Below, piece by piece: positions 47,871 through 59,546 of a DNA stretch of 64,000 nucleotides (the stretch's first letter is position 1; each line of letters opens with the position of its first letter). Position numbers and translations under genes: made by a program. The stretch is taken from assembly GCF_019355395.1 (NCBI RefSeq), contig NZ_CP048829.1:2397001-2461000 (forward strand), in the 5' to 3' direction. The notes below the pieces were generated by a model. The model ran no database searches, was not told the origin of the DNA, and worked only from the letters and a program-made list of their open reading frames with translations. The stretch is from Chordicoccus furentiruminis. GTDB taxonomy: Bacteria > Bacillota > Clostridia > Lachnospirales > Lachnospiraceae.

Positions 47871-48669
47871 GATCATTGCCATTGCGAATCAGAAAGGTGG
47901 CGTCGGAAAGACTACTACAGTCGTAAACCTGGGCGCCGGTCTTGCCGGAGCAGGAAAAAAGGTTCTGATGGTGGATCTGGATCCACAGGCATCTCTGACC
48001 ATCAGCATGGGATTCCGTGAGCCGGATAAACTGGATGGAACAATCACTGATATTTTCATGAGAACCGTGAATGACGAAGTGATTCCGGAAGGATATGCTA
48101 TTCATTCTATCGCGGAGCGTCTGGATCTGATTCCCTCCAGCATTGATCTTTCCGCGACAGAAGTGTCTCTGGTCAATGAGATGAGCCGCGAGCTGGTGCT
48201 GCGCTCTTACATGGAGCGGATCTCCGGCAGTTACGACTATATTCTGATCGACTGTATGCCGTCGCTTGGAATGCTCACGGTAAGTGCACTGGCCTGTGCC
48301 GGAAGTGTTCTGATCCCGGTACAGCCGGTGTATCTGCCGGTTCGCGGCCTGCAGCAGCTGATCCGGACGATCTATACGGTAAAGCGGCGCCTCAACAGTG
48401 CGCTTTCTATTGAAGGAATTTTGTTCACGATGGTGGACAGGAGAACCCTGTATGCAAAGGAAATCGTGGAAGAGGTGAATCAGGCTTACGGAGGCACAAT
48501 TCCGATTTTCCAGATGGTGATTCCGATGTCTGTTAAGGCTTCGGAAACAAGTCAGGCAGCAAAAAACATCTATGATTATGATCCGCAGGGCAAGGCGGCA
48601 AAGGCATACAGAGAATTAACGGAGGAGGTTCTGGAGAATGACAGCGAAGAGAGAAAAGGTGCATTTTGA
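47863..48669 (+). CDS. parA: ParA/Soj-family partition ATPase
   Basis: ParA is the deviant Walker-type ATPase of plasmid and chromosome partition. The 268-residue product has KGGVGKTTT near the N-terminus, the Walker A' DLDPQAS, and the Walker B region DYILIDCMPSLGMLT. The gene overlaps the start of parB by 32 bases, the usual parAB pairing. Stable maintenance of a circular form of the element is the likely role. Confidence 0.9.
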   Translation: MSKIIAIANQKGGVGKTTTVVNLGAGLAGAGKKVLMVDLDPQASLTISMGFREPDKLDGTITDIFMRTVNDEVIPEGYAIHSIAERLDLIPSSIDLSATEVSLVNEMSRELVLRSYMERISGSYDYILIDCMPSLGMLTVSALACAGSVLIPVQPVYLPVRGLQQLIRTIYTVKRRLNSALSIEGILFTMVDRRTLYAKEIVEEVNQAYGGTIPIFQMVIPMSVKASETSQAAKNIYDYDPQGKAAKAYRELTEEVLENDSEERKGAF

Positions 48670-49620
48670 GTCGGTTGAGGAACTGCTGGGAGCGCCGGTT
48701 GCAAAGGACGCGACTTCAGAAATCCGCATTGATCAGATTTTTCCGTTTGAGAATCATCCATTTAAGGTTCTGGATGATGACAGGATGCAGGAACTGGTGG
48801 AGAGCATACGTCAGCACGGCGTGCTCGTGCCGGTGCTGGTTCGTCCGGATGATGAGGGAACCTATGAGATGATCTCCGGGCATCGGAGAATGCATGCGGC
48901 GAAGCTTGCAGGCCTGCGACGATCCCGGCGATCATCAAACCGATGACGGATGATGAAGCAACCATCGCAATGGTGGACGCGAACATGCAGAGGGAGGAAA
49001 TACTGCCGAGTGAGAGAGCTTTCTCACTCAAGATGAAGATGGATGCCATGAGGAGACAGGGGGCGCGGACAGACCTCGCAATGCGGAGAAAAGCGGAAGT
49101 CGCAAGTCAGAATAATGTGTCTGACTCTGGAACTTGTGGCACTGAATGCCACAAGTTAAACACCTCGTCAAACTTTGATAGAAAAGCCAGAGAGGAAGTT
49201 GGAGAATCCATGGGGTTAAAGGGAAGACAGGTTTAGAATTATATCCGCCTCACTGAACTGGATTCCCGTCTCCTTGATCTCGTCGATCAGAAGCGGGTAG
49301 CCATCGCCCTTGCTGTGGAGATCTCATATCTCGACAGGCAGATACAGAGTTGGATCTATGAGTATGTGAAGGATAACGGATTCCTGAAGAAGGAACAGGT
49401 CATGGCAGTTCGCGCGGTTGATCACCCGGAACAACTGACACAGTTCACATTGATTCAGCTGATGAATGATGCGCTCCCGAAGCCGAAGGATACAGGGCGT
49501 GTGACATTCTCTGGCGCAAAGCTCAATAAATATTTCCCGCCGCACTTCACAGGCCAGCAGAGAGAAGAGGTCATTCTGAAGCTCCTGCAGGAATGGAGTG
49601 CAGGAAATCGCCAGGATTAA
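48638..49620 (+). pseudogene. parB: parB, broken by a one-base deletion and an amber stop
   Basis: The first frame gives a ParB/Spo0J N-terminus (residues 1-93, including ISGHRRMHAAKLAGL) and then goes out of frame near 48917; the continuation TIPAIIKPMTDDEATIAMVDANMQREE is in the frame starting at 48919, so one base has been lost. That frame runs to a TAG at 49234-49236, where GRQV-stop-NYIRLTE shows that CAG (Gln) has changed to TAG; the reading then continues in the same frame to the TAA at 49618-49620. The rest is the helical ParB C-terminal half. Sequencing error is an alternative explanation. Confidence 0.85.
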
Positions 49621-49633
49621 GAAGGAGGGCGGA

Positions 49634-50000
49634 ATGCAGTTTTCTTATATCGCAGGCAGTGAAGCGGAACAGTATGAGTTTGTTCGGATTCCGAAGACTC
49701 TGATCAGCAGCGACTATTTCGCGGATCTGTCTAATCCGTCGAGGATTTTGTACGGGCTTCTATTCGACCGGATGAGCGCCTCTCCGAAAAATCGCTGGCT
49801 GGATTCGGAGGGGGCATGTATATGTCGTGTATCCGGTGCCGGAGCTTACGGAAGATCTTCATTTGTCAGAGAGGAAAGTCAAGAGCTGCCTTTTGGAACT
49901 GGAGAAAGTCGGATTGATTGAGCGGAGAAAGCAGGGCCGGGGATTTCCGAATCGCATTTATGTCCGGAATTTCCTTCCGGCGAGTAATCATGAAGTGTAA
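49634..50000 (+). pseudogene. RepA_N-type gene, frameshifted
   Basis: The N-terminal part (SEAEQYEFVRIPKTLISSDYF, LYGLLFDRMSAS, split here) matches the downstream RepA_N protein. After DSEG near 49810 the frame is lost, and the expected continuation (YPVPELTEDLHLSERKV... VGLIERRKQG... IYVRNFLP) is read in a net +1 frame to a TAA at 49998-50000. The start ATG 49634 has GAAGGAGGGC upstream. It is a short, one-domain paralog of the intact gene that follows 29 bases later. Confidence 0.75.
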
Positions 50001-50029
50001 ATTGTGCACTTCTGGAGAGGGGGATCGCT

Positions 50030-51061
50030 ATGGATGAGAAGCCGATCCTGAAATATTTCACCGGCGGCGAAGCGGATCAGTTCACGTTCTACCGTATTCC
50101 CAAGCAGCTGTTTACCAACCGATATTTCCGGAATCTGTCCACGGATGCCAAGGTGTTATATGGTCTGATGCTGGACCGAATCAGCCTATCCGTCAAAAAT
50201 CACTGGATAGATGAGCAGAACCGGGTTTATATCTATTTTTCCGTTGAAGATACGATGGAATATCTGAACTGCAGGAAGAACAAGGCGGTGCAGCTGCTCT
50301 CCGAGCTGGACAGTGAGAAGGGGATTGGCCTGATTGAGAAGCGGCGGCAGGGTCAGGGAAAACCTACCGTGATTTATGTAAAGAACTTCTTTATCCCGAC
50401 GGATGCCGGAAAAGTGCAGAAAAAGTCGTCGGAGGAGCTGCCGGAACCTGCCTCAGAAGTTGGAAAAACAAACTTCAAGAAGTCCGAAAAACAAACTTCT
50501 GGAAGTTTGAAAAATAAACCTCTAGAGGTTGGAAAAACCAACCCTAATAAGAATAATAAGAGTAATACTGAAATGAATCAGACGGAGAGGGAGCTTATCT
50601 CATCTGATCTTATTGTATCTCTGGCGGAGGGGAAGGCAGACAATATCCGGACAACACAGTTGGGGAATAATGGCTGTCAGAGCGGAGCGGTTACAGGAGC
50701 AGCGAATCCGATGAGGGAGATCCGAAATAGAATCGATTATGAAGCCCTTCTGCAGGAATACCCGTTTCAGGACGAAATGATTGATGGGATCTGTGAGCTG
50801 ATGCTTGAGATTGAAGCATCGCAGTCAGAGAGCATCGTGATTGCCAGCAGCCGCCTGCCGGTTGAACTTGTCCGGGAGCGGTTTCGGAAACTGCGGTATG
50901 ACCACATTCACTACGTGATGGACTGCATACTGGCAAATACAACCAAGGTCCGCAACATCCGTAAATACATGCTTGCGGCCTTGTTCAATGCACCGGCGAC
51001 GATAGACGGTTATTATCAGGCAGAAGTGAATCATGACATGCCGGAGCTGGCAAGGCGCTGA
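50030..51061 (+). CDS. RepA_N/DUF6017-type replication initiator
   Basis: The 343-residue product has the RepA N-terminal winged-helix domain (FYRIPKQLFTNRYFRNLSTD, LYGLMLDR) and, after a low-complexity Lys/Asn linker (about 130-185) with repeated GKTN elements, a C-terminal domain (IDYEALLQEYPFQDEMIDGI) typical of DUF6017 proteins in plasmid-like elements of Firmicutes. It is the only full-length replication candidate in the element. Ribosome site GAGAGGGGGATC. Confidence 0.8.
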   Translation: MDEKPILKYFTGGEADQFTFYRIPKQLFTNRYFRNLSTDAKVLYGLMLDRISLSVKNHWIDEQNRVYIYFSVEDTMEYLNCRKNKAVQLLSELDSEKGIGLIEKRRQGQGKPTVIYVKNFFIPTDAGKVQKKSSEELPEPASEVGKTNFKKSEKQTSGSLKNKPLEVGKTNPNKNNKSNTEMNQTERELISSDLIVSLAEGKADNIRTTQLGNNGCQSGAVTGAANPMREIRNRIDYEALLQEYPFQDEMIDGICELMLEIEASQSESIVIASSRLPVELVRERFRKLRYDHIHYVMDCILANTTKVRNIRKYMLAALFNAPATIDGYYQAEVNHDMPELARR

Positions 51062-51142
51062 AGAAAAAGTGAGAGCCGTAAGTAAGCCGGAACGGTAATT
51101 CTGTATTATTGCTGGAATATTTCAGAACTACGTGATAAGTGC

Positions 51143-51197
51143 TTGCTATTTATGCAGAGCATAAATATAATGAAATTAGATAAATATGCAATGCATA
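51143..51197 (+). promoter_or_regulatory. Promoter with overlapping palindromic operators
   Basis: TTGCTA (51143-51148) and TATAAT (51166-51171) are 17 bases apart, and the palindrome ATTTATGC-AGA-GCATAAAT (51148-51166) fills the spacer. A second palindrome TATGCA-A-TGCATA is at 51185-51197. Self-repression by the XRE gene at 51218 is likely. Confidence 0.7.
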
Positions 51198-51217
51198 AAT
51201 ACATAGGGGTAATCATC

Positions 51218-51439
51218 ATGGACAAGGATGAAAACAACAATCTGGAGAATAAGAATTCGGGGGATGAAATCCGCCGGATTCGCGAGAGTACAGGGATGAA
51301 TCGAAAGGAATTCGCGGAATATTTCGGCATACCTTATCCGACGATCACGGATTGGGAACTGGGACACCGCAAAATGCCGGATTATCTTCTCCGGCTGATC
51401 GCCTATAAAGTGGAGATGGAGAAACTGATCAAAAAATAG
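51218..51439 (+). CDS. Small XRE-family regulator
   Basis: The 73-residue product is little more than an HTH_3 domain (IRRIRESTGMNRKEFAEYF, PYPTITDWELGHR). ATG 51218 has AGGGGT upstream; the upstream in-frame ATGs lie in the promoter/operator region. It is 20 bases before a membrane-protein gene, with which it probably forms a self-regulated pair. Confidence 0.8.
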   Translation: MDKDENNNLENKNSGDEIRRIRESTGMNRKEFAEYFGIPYPTITDWELGHRKMPDYLLRLIAYKVEMEKLIKK

Positions 51440-51459
51440 TCTTGCAAGGAGGATCTGTC

Positions 51460-52119
51460 ATGATGGCCGTGCTCGGAGTCATACTCTACCTGATCTATCT
51501 GGCTGTCTGTATCGCGTTGGCGGTCATGGGACTAACGCTGGCGTATATGCCGTATGTGCTTGGCGGCATCGCCAGCCTGATTATTTACAGCCAGAATCCG
51601 GGAATTCAGACGTGGATTCCCGGGCATCCGTGGATGTGTTTTATTGTGCTTCTGGCACTCGTCGAGGCGGGGATTGCTGTCCTGATGCACATAAAGCATG
51701 TTTCCCGTGCAGTCATTACGTTTTTCTGCTGTGTTTTTATGGGCGCGATCGGAGCGGTCGTCTTTGAAGGACTGACTCCGGATTCCATGGGGTATTGCCT
51801 TTTTGTCTCGGTCGTGTACCTTCTGCTTTCGGTATTCGCAGTACGGGTCAATCTGCGAAATCTACCAGAAGAGCGCGGAAGCAGAGGAATCCTTGCGGGC
51901 ATTCTCTCGGGTGCGCTGTACGGCCTGTCTGCAGTAAGTCTTTTCGGATTCCTGGCGGAAGGTATCTGGAAACCGTATTTTGTCGGACTTGGACGCAGTG
52001 CCGACAGAATCGAATGGATCATTAATGCAGCGTGTGTTGTCGGGGCAGTGCTGATCTTACTGGCAGTGGTTTTGTTTAGGCGGAAAACTGGGAATCTGCA
52101 GGATATGTCGTATTCATAA
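51460..52119 (+). CDS. Polytopic membrane protein, unknown function
   Basis: The 219-residue product has about six hydrophobic spans (about residues 4-26, 29-45, 53-75, 80-100, 107-127, 142-170 and 185-208). No motif identifies its role. ATG 51460 has AAGGAGG seven bases upstream. It sits between an XRE regulator and a DUF1016 nuclease gene within the element, a layout seen in accessory or defence clusters, but that link is inference. Confidence 0.65.
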   Translation: MMAVLGVILYLIYLAVCIALAVMGLTLAYMPYVLGGIASLIIYSQNPGIQTWIPGHPWMCFIVLLALVEAGIAVLMHIKHVSRAVITFFCCVFMGAIGAVVFEGLTPDSMGYCLFVSVVYLLLSVFAVRVNLRNLPEERGSRGILAGILSGALYGLSAVSLFGFLAEGIWKPYFVGLGRSADRIEWIINAACVVGAVLILLAVVLFRRKTGNLQDMSYS

Positions 52120-52166
52120 ATCGGACAGGCTGAAGCTGCCGATTGCTTTATTGGGGAGAAAGGTTT

Positions 52167-53243
52167 ATGAGTGACCAGATCAGGATAGATGATGAATATA
52201 AACGCTGGATACAGCAGATCAGCAGCGACTTTAGGAAAAGCCAGATAAAGGCTGCGTCAACAGTAAACTCTGAGATGCTGAAGTTTTACTGGAGACTTGG
52301 AGAAGGTATTGAGCAGGAAAAGCAGAAATACAGCTGGGGATCAAAGCTGTATGAGCAGATCAGCAAGGACTTAAAGGCAGCTTTGCCAGGCATGCATTCC
52401 TTCTCACCACGGAACCTGCGGTACATGAACCACTATTATCGGCTGTTTTCTTCCCCTGAAATTTCGCAACAAGCTGTTGCAGTTTCTGAAGGAACTGAAA
52501 TTCTGCAACAAGCTGTTGCACAATTATCACCGATATTCTGTATACCGTGGGGACATATCGTGAATATTTTGGATAAATGTAGAGATGATCCGGAAAAAGC
52601 ATTGTTTTACGCAGAGAAGACCATGGAAAACAACTGGTCCCGGGCTGTTCTCCTGAATTTCCTTGATACGGATCTTTATGAGCGGCAGGGAAAGGCTATC
52701 ACAAATTTTGATAAGCGGCTGCCGGATGCGGAGAGCGACCTTGCCCAGCAGATGACGAAGGATCCCTACAATTTTGACTTCCTGACGCTACGGGAACGAT
52801 ACGATGAAAAAGAGCTGAAAGATGCCTTGATGGACAATGTTCAGCGTTTCCTTCTCGAATTGGGAACCGGGTTTGCATTCGTCGGGAGGGAGTACAGACT
52901 GAATGTCGGCAAGACAGAACAGTTCATCGATGAACTGTTTTATAACATTGCGTTGCACTGCTATGTGGTCATAGAAGTCAAGACCAGAGCCTTTGAACCG
53001 GGAGACATGGGGCAGCTCGGCACCTATGTTGCGGCTGTAGACGGCATTCTGAAAAGAGACGGGGATACACCGACGATCGGGCTCCTGATCTGCAAGACCA
53101 AAGATGCGGTACTTGCCAGATATGCATTGAACAGTGTAAATGTTCCCATCGGGATCTCAGAATATGAATTATCCAAATTCATCCCGGAGAATTTCAAGCA
53201 GTCCATGCCGACCATTGAGGAAATCGAACAGGAGTTGAATTAA
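52167..53243 (+). CDS. DUF1016/YhcG-type PD-(D/E)xK nuclease
   Basis: The 358-residue product has the DUF1016 N-terminal helical domain (STVNSEMLKFYWRLGEGI, LKAALPGMHSFSPRNLRYM) and the C-terminal PD-(D/E)xK domain: GKTEQFIDELFYN and VVIEVKTRAFEPGDMGQLG give the Asp and ExK catalytic residues. Members are linked to mobile DNA and defence. A 39-base near tandem repeat (QQAVAVSEGTEI / QQAVAQLSPI) occurs near residues 97-120. ATG 52167 has GAGAAAGG upstream. Confidence 0.85.
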   Translation: MSDQIRIDDEYKRWIQQISSDFRKSQIKAASTVNSEMLKFYWRLGEGIEQEKQKYSWGSKLYEQISKDLKAALPGMHSFSPRNLRYMNHYYRLFSSPEISQQAVAVSEGTEILQQAVAQLSPIFCIPWGHIVNILDKCRDDPEKALFYAEKTMENNWSRAVLLNFLDTDLYERQGKAITNFDKRLPDAESDLAQQMTKDPYNFDFLTLRERYDEKELKDALMDNVQRFLLELGTGFAFVGREYRLNVGKTEQFIDELFYNIALHCYVVIEVKTRAFEPGDMGQLGTYVAAVDGILKRDGDTPTIGLLICKTKDAVLARYALNSVNVPIGISEYELSKFIPENFKQSMPTIEEIEQELN

Positions 53244-53251
53244 GCGGATAG

Positions 53252-53292
53252 TGAGTACCAACTGAGTACCGGATGAGTACCGACTGAGTATT
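53252..53292 (+). repeat. Four iteron-like 11-bp direct repeats
   Basis: TGAGTACC starts at 53252, 53263 and 53274, and a fourth, TGAGTATT, starts at 53285: an exact 11-bp period, one helical turn. They are in an untranslated gap. Such arrays are typical of replication-origin iterons or of partition sites. Confidence 0.7.
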
Positions 53293-53402
53293 TCCAGACG
53301 ATTTTCCGGGTGATATTCTTATACTGGACAATCGGAGAGGGAACCGAAGATCCCAAACCGGAGTCTTTCTTTTGCAGAAGAAAACAGCATATTTATTACC
53401 AG

Positions 53403-53446
53403 AGCGTCAGCTCGTGACAGAAGCGTCACGGGTCTGGCGCTTTTCT
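53403..53446 (+). terminator. Terminator-like hairpin
   Basis: Inverted repeat 53403-53418 with 53425-53441 (G-T pairs and one bulge), followed by TTTTCTT. It lies within the iteron-containing gap upstream of DUF5688. The remainder of 53293-53494 holds no gene. Confidence 0.55.
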
Positions 53447-53494
53447 TATGCCTGAAAAACGGAAGTATCCGGCAGGCGCTAAAGAGAGGAGCCT

Positions 53495-54526
53495 ATGACA
53501 AAAGAATTTGAAGATTTTGCAGACCGAGTGACAGATGAGCTGATCGATCGCCTGCAGGAGAACGGGTATGGTCACATTACAGTCGGTGTGAGAAGCGTAG
53601 AAACGGCCGGCGGCAGTTATGAGGCGGTGAACGTGAAGCTGAACGGCACTGAAATGGCGGTCAGCGCGAACCTTTCAAAGGCGTATGAGACATATCTTTC
53701 GGGAATGTCGATTGATGAGATCGCGGAAAATTTGACACATCAGATCAGTCACGCGCTTGCTCAGATGTCCAGGATGGATGTGAGTTTCATTACCGATTAT
53801 GAAAATGTAAAGGACAGGCTGATTGTAGATCTTGTCTCTGGAAATCAGAGCAGAAATCGTCTTCATGATGTCCCGCACGGGAATATCGCCGACATGGCCC
53901 TTGTGTGCAAGGTGATGGCAGATCCGGACGACATTTCGAAAGGCACGATCCTGATCAATAATTCCCTGCTACAGCAGTATGGCATAACACCAGAACAGCT
54001 GCAGCGTGATGCTCTGGAAAATGCAGCCAGGATCCGTCCGGCAGCCATCGCACCAATGTCTGAGGTCCTGCGTCAGGAACCTCTGGGTGCCGATGAGTTC
54101 CTGTTTATCGCTTCCTCTCCTGATGCAATTCACGGAGCAGGAGTAATTGCGTATCCCGGATTCCTTGATCAGGCAGCACAGCAGCTCGGAGGAGATTTTT
54201 TTGTTCTTCCATCGAGCATACACGAGGTGATTCTTGCAAAAGACAATGGATTTCTTCACGCGGAGGAACTCACTGATCTTGTACAGGCTGTCAATCAGAC
54301 TGAAGTGGCTCCGGAGGAGAGGCTCAGTGATACAGCTTATCACTTTGATAGTCGGGAACATGTCTTTGAGAAGGCAGAACAATTTGCGGCAAGGAAGAAA
54401 AGGGACAGAGGAAAAGGGTCACTTCTTGGAAATCTCGCGAAGAAATCACAGCGCGTTTCCGAGGAAAAAGCAAACAGGATGGAGCGTGCTTCAACATCAA
54501 AAGTGAAGGGAGGCAAGGAAATCTGA
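53495..54526 (+). CDS. DUF5688-family protein
   Basis: The 343-residue soluble protein matches the DUF5688 type found in Clostridia elements: an N-terminal region with VNVKLNG, a central YPGFLDQAAQQLGGDFFVLPSS and HEVILAKD. No catalytic function is known. The C-terminus is basic (KKRDRGKG, KSQRVSEEKAN). ATG 53495 has AAAGAGAGGAGCC. Its stop overlaps the next start by one base. Confidence 0.7.
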   Translation: MTKEFEDFADRVTDELIDRLQENGYGHITVGVRSVETAGGSYEAVNVKLNGTEMAVSANLSKAYETYLSGMSIDEIAENLTHQISHALAQMSRMDVSFITDYENVKDRLIVDLVSGNQSRNRLHDVPHGNIADMALVCKVMADPDDISKGTILINNSLLQQYGITPEQLQRDALENAARIRPAAIAPMSEVLRQEPLGADEFLFIASSPDAIHGAGVIAYPGFLDQAAQQLGGDFFVLPSSIHEVILAKDNGFLHAEELTDLVQAVNQTEVAPEERLSDTAYHFDSREHVFEKAEQFAARKKRDRGKGSLLGNLAKKSQRVSEEKANRMERASTSKVKGGKEI

Positions 54527-54714
54527 TGTGCAAAGCTTATAACTCACAAAAGATCGGGACCGGCAAGATGGATTCCATACCGCCGGCATTTCCCACCAAG
54601 ACTGCAATGCCTCGAAACTGCCTGCATCCATGCTGCTATGGAAGGGGACGCGATTATTGCTTTCCCTGCTATAAAAAACTGAAAGGTAAAAATGAAAAAG
54701 CAACTGGCAAATGA
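54526..54714 (+). CDS. Cysteine-rich small protein
   Basis: The 62-residue product has a cysteine cluster (CLHPCCYGRGRDYCFPC) that could bind zinc, and a basic tail. It is translationally coupled to DUF5688 (TGATG overlap) and overlaps the next frame by 23 bases. No family is recognised. Confidence 0.6.
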   Translation: MCKAYNSQKIGTGKMDSIPPAFPTKTAMPRNCLHPCCYGRGRDYCFPCYKKLKGKNEKATGK

Positions 54715-55075
54715 CAGTGTCCGGACGGAAGAGCCGGAACAGAACAGCTTTACGCAAATTCCTTTGTCATTGTACGAAGCGCAGCCATACCGGGAGATAA
54801 CGCCATTGTCGAGACAGCTATATGGACTTCTCCGTTATCGGACCTGCCTCGCTGAAAAGTATGGGTGGGAAGACGAAAAGGGCAGGAGATACATTTATTG
54901 CACAATCCGGCAGATCTCGGAAGAACTGGGGTGCTCGGTCAGAACGGCAGGAAAGCTTATAACAGAGCTGCAGGAGAAGGGTTTTCTTGAGAAGGAACGG
55001 CAAGGGCAGGGAAAGCCAAAAAGAGACAACCTCGCGGATACAACTGATCCACAGGCGTCTCTTCTCCCTACTTGA
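54692..55075 (+). pseudogene. Truncated RepA_N-type gene
   Basis: The first 105 residues (FTQIPLSLYEAQPY, LYGLLRYRT, ISEELGCSVRTAGKLITEL, RQGQGKPK) follow the RepA_N pattern of the gene at 50030 in colinear order. Similarity ends at GQGKP (about 55015), and the frame then closes after 18 unrelated residues. The rest of the gene is missing, and the lactose module begins within 60 bases. It may mark the breakpoint of a cargo insertion. Confidence 0.65.
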
Positions 55076-55131
55076 TGTTCTTACAGTAATCAGACTATTT
55101 CTTGTTGTTCTCCCGGATGTGCAGAAGAGAA

Positions 55132-56058
55132 TCATTCGCCAAATTCAATCCCGTCCTTCTCTTTACGGCCCTCTACGTCCTTCTCTTCTTCTTTAAACTG
55201 ATCACGGAATTCTCTCGGGGACTGTCCGCACAGCTTATGAAAAAGCCTGCTGAAGTACAGCGGATTATCATAGCCAACGACAGAGGCAATTTCCTGCACG
55301 CTGTACGCAGTCGTCTCCAAAAGGATCTGCGCATTAGAGATTCTAAGGGAAAGAATATATTGATTTGGTGTATGCCCCGTATATCGTTTGAAACTTCGAA
55401 TGAACCAGCTGATGCTCATTCCTCTTGCAGCCGCATACTCTTCTATGCTGATCTGCTTCCTGTAGTTCTCGTGAAAATAAGCAACGGCATGTACCATTTC
55501 TTCAGACAGGAACGGATTCTTTGGTGTAACATGCTCTCCGTCCAGTCTGTGAATCATGATAAAGATTTCCCGCAGGTACATTACAAGAAGTTCTTCGTTA
55601 TCCGTCCGGTTTCCTTTTCGCTCCTCGATCATCCTCTGAAACAGATTCTTATACTCAACGGACGTACCCGTATAGATTACATGCTCATGATCCTTAAATC
55701 CGTACTTTCGAAGGATATTCGTCACGTCATTTCCAGTGAAGTGAACCCAGTAAACTTCAGTCCGGTCAACACCGTAATAATAATACCGTTGTTCTTCTCT
55801 CGGACGGTACAGCACCATATTACCTGCGTTGACGATCTGTCGTTTCCCATTGAAATAGAAATAAGCTCTGCCATGCGCCACATACAGCAGCTGAAAGTCG
55901 AGCCTTCCTCTCGGTCTATACGTCGGAAGCCGCGGCCGACTGATCAAACGGAACATCCCGCAGCTGCCAACAAACAGCGGATGTTTTCTGTCCTTAAAGT
56001 CTATCCGGTTATTCTTATAGTAGGCGTTATCGACAATGAGATCTTTTTCCTCAGGCAT
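55132..56058 (-). CDS. AraC-family regulator of the lac module
   Basis: The 308-residue product has an N-terminal cupin-like sugar-sensing domain (GRLDFQLLYVAHGRAYFYFNG in part; residues 45-150) and a C-terminal AraC double HTH (ISIEEYAAARGMSISWFIRSF and VQEIASVVGYDNPLYFSRLFH, both split). It is divergent from lacZ and is presumably its activator in the presence of a galactoside. Ribosome site GGGGAAAG. Confidence 0.9.
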   Translation of the reverse strand: MPEEKDLIVDNAYYKNNRIDFKDRKHPLFVGSCGMFRLISRPRLPTYRPRGRLDFQLLYVAHGRAYFYFNGKRQIVNAGNMVLYRPREEQRYYYYGVDRTEVYWVHFTGNDVTNILRKYGFKDHEHVIYTGTSVEYKNLFQRMIEERKGNRTDNEELLVMYLREIFIMIHRLDGEHVTPKNPFLSEEMVHAVAYFHENYRKQISIEEYAAARGMSISWFIRSFKRYTGHTPNQYILSLRISNAQILLETTAYSVQEIASVVGYDNPLYFSRLFHKLCGQSPREFRDQFKEEEKDVEGRKEKDGIEFGE

Positions 56059-56274
56059 AACGACTTTCCCCTTGATGATACATTATTCACACTCCCAGAA
56101 GCCTTCTGCTGTCGCACCGACCCCGGCTTTTCAGATATTGTATCATTTTGTGCATGTTTCATCTATTTTTCTTTATATGAATTTCTCATTAACACCGATA
56201 AACTACAGATAAACAGAAATAAATGACAGCAATGGATGAACATCATATGAATTCTGTTCCGAGTCAAGAAAATG

Positions 56275-56294
56275 CATGACATGGTAATGTCATG
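56275..56294. promoter_or_regulatory. Palindrome upstream of lacZ
   Basis: CATGACAT-GGTA-ATGTCATG is a perfect 8-bp-arm palindrome 43 bases before the lacZ start. It may bind AraC or another regulator. No strong -35 is seen near it, as is common for activator-dependent promoters. The rest of 56059-56336 holds no gene. Confidence 0.5.
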
Positions 56295-56300
56295 AAATAG

Positions 56301-59399
<3,099 letters not shown>

Positions 59400-59546
59400 G
59401 ATCTCAGAATCTGCATTACTGCTCCGCCACGGCGCCGGCAGAGCACTAATGATAAAAGGAAATATCGGCATCTCTGTCAGACATAACAGATTTTCAAGAA
59501 GTAGCTGCACATTTCCGCAAGAATGCGGGAAGAAAGGGGAACCACA

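Noticed and set aside
55102-56226. 374-residue + strand frame opposite the AraC gene
   Set aside because: It is antisense to a gene with clear cupin and AraC HTH domains.
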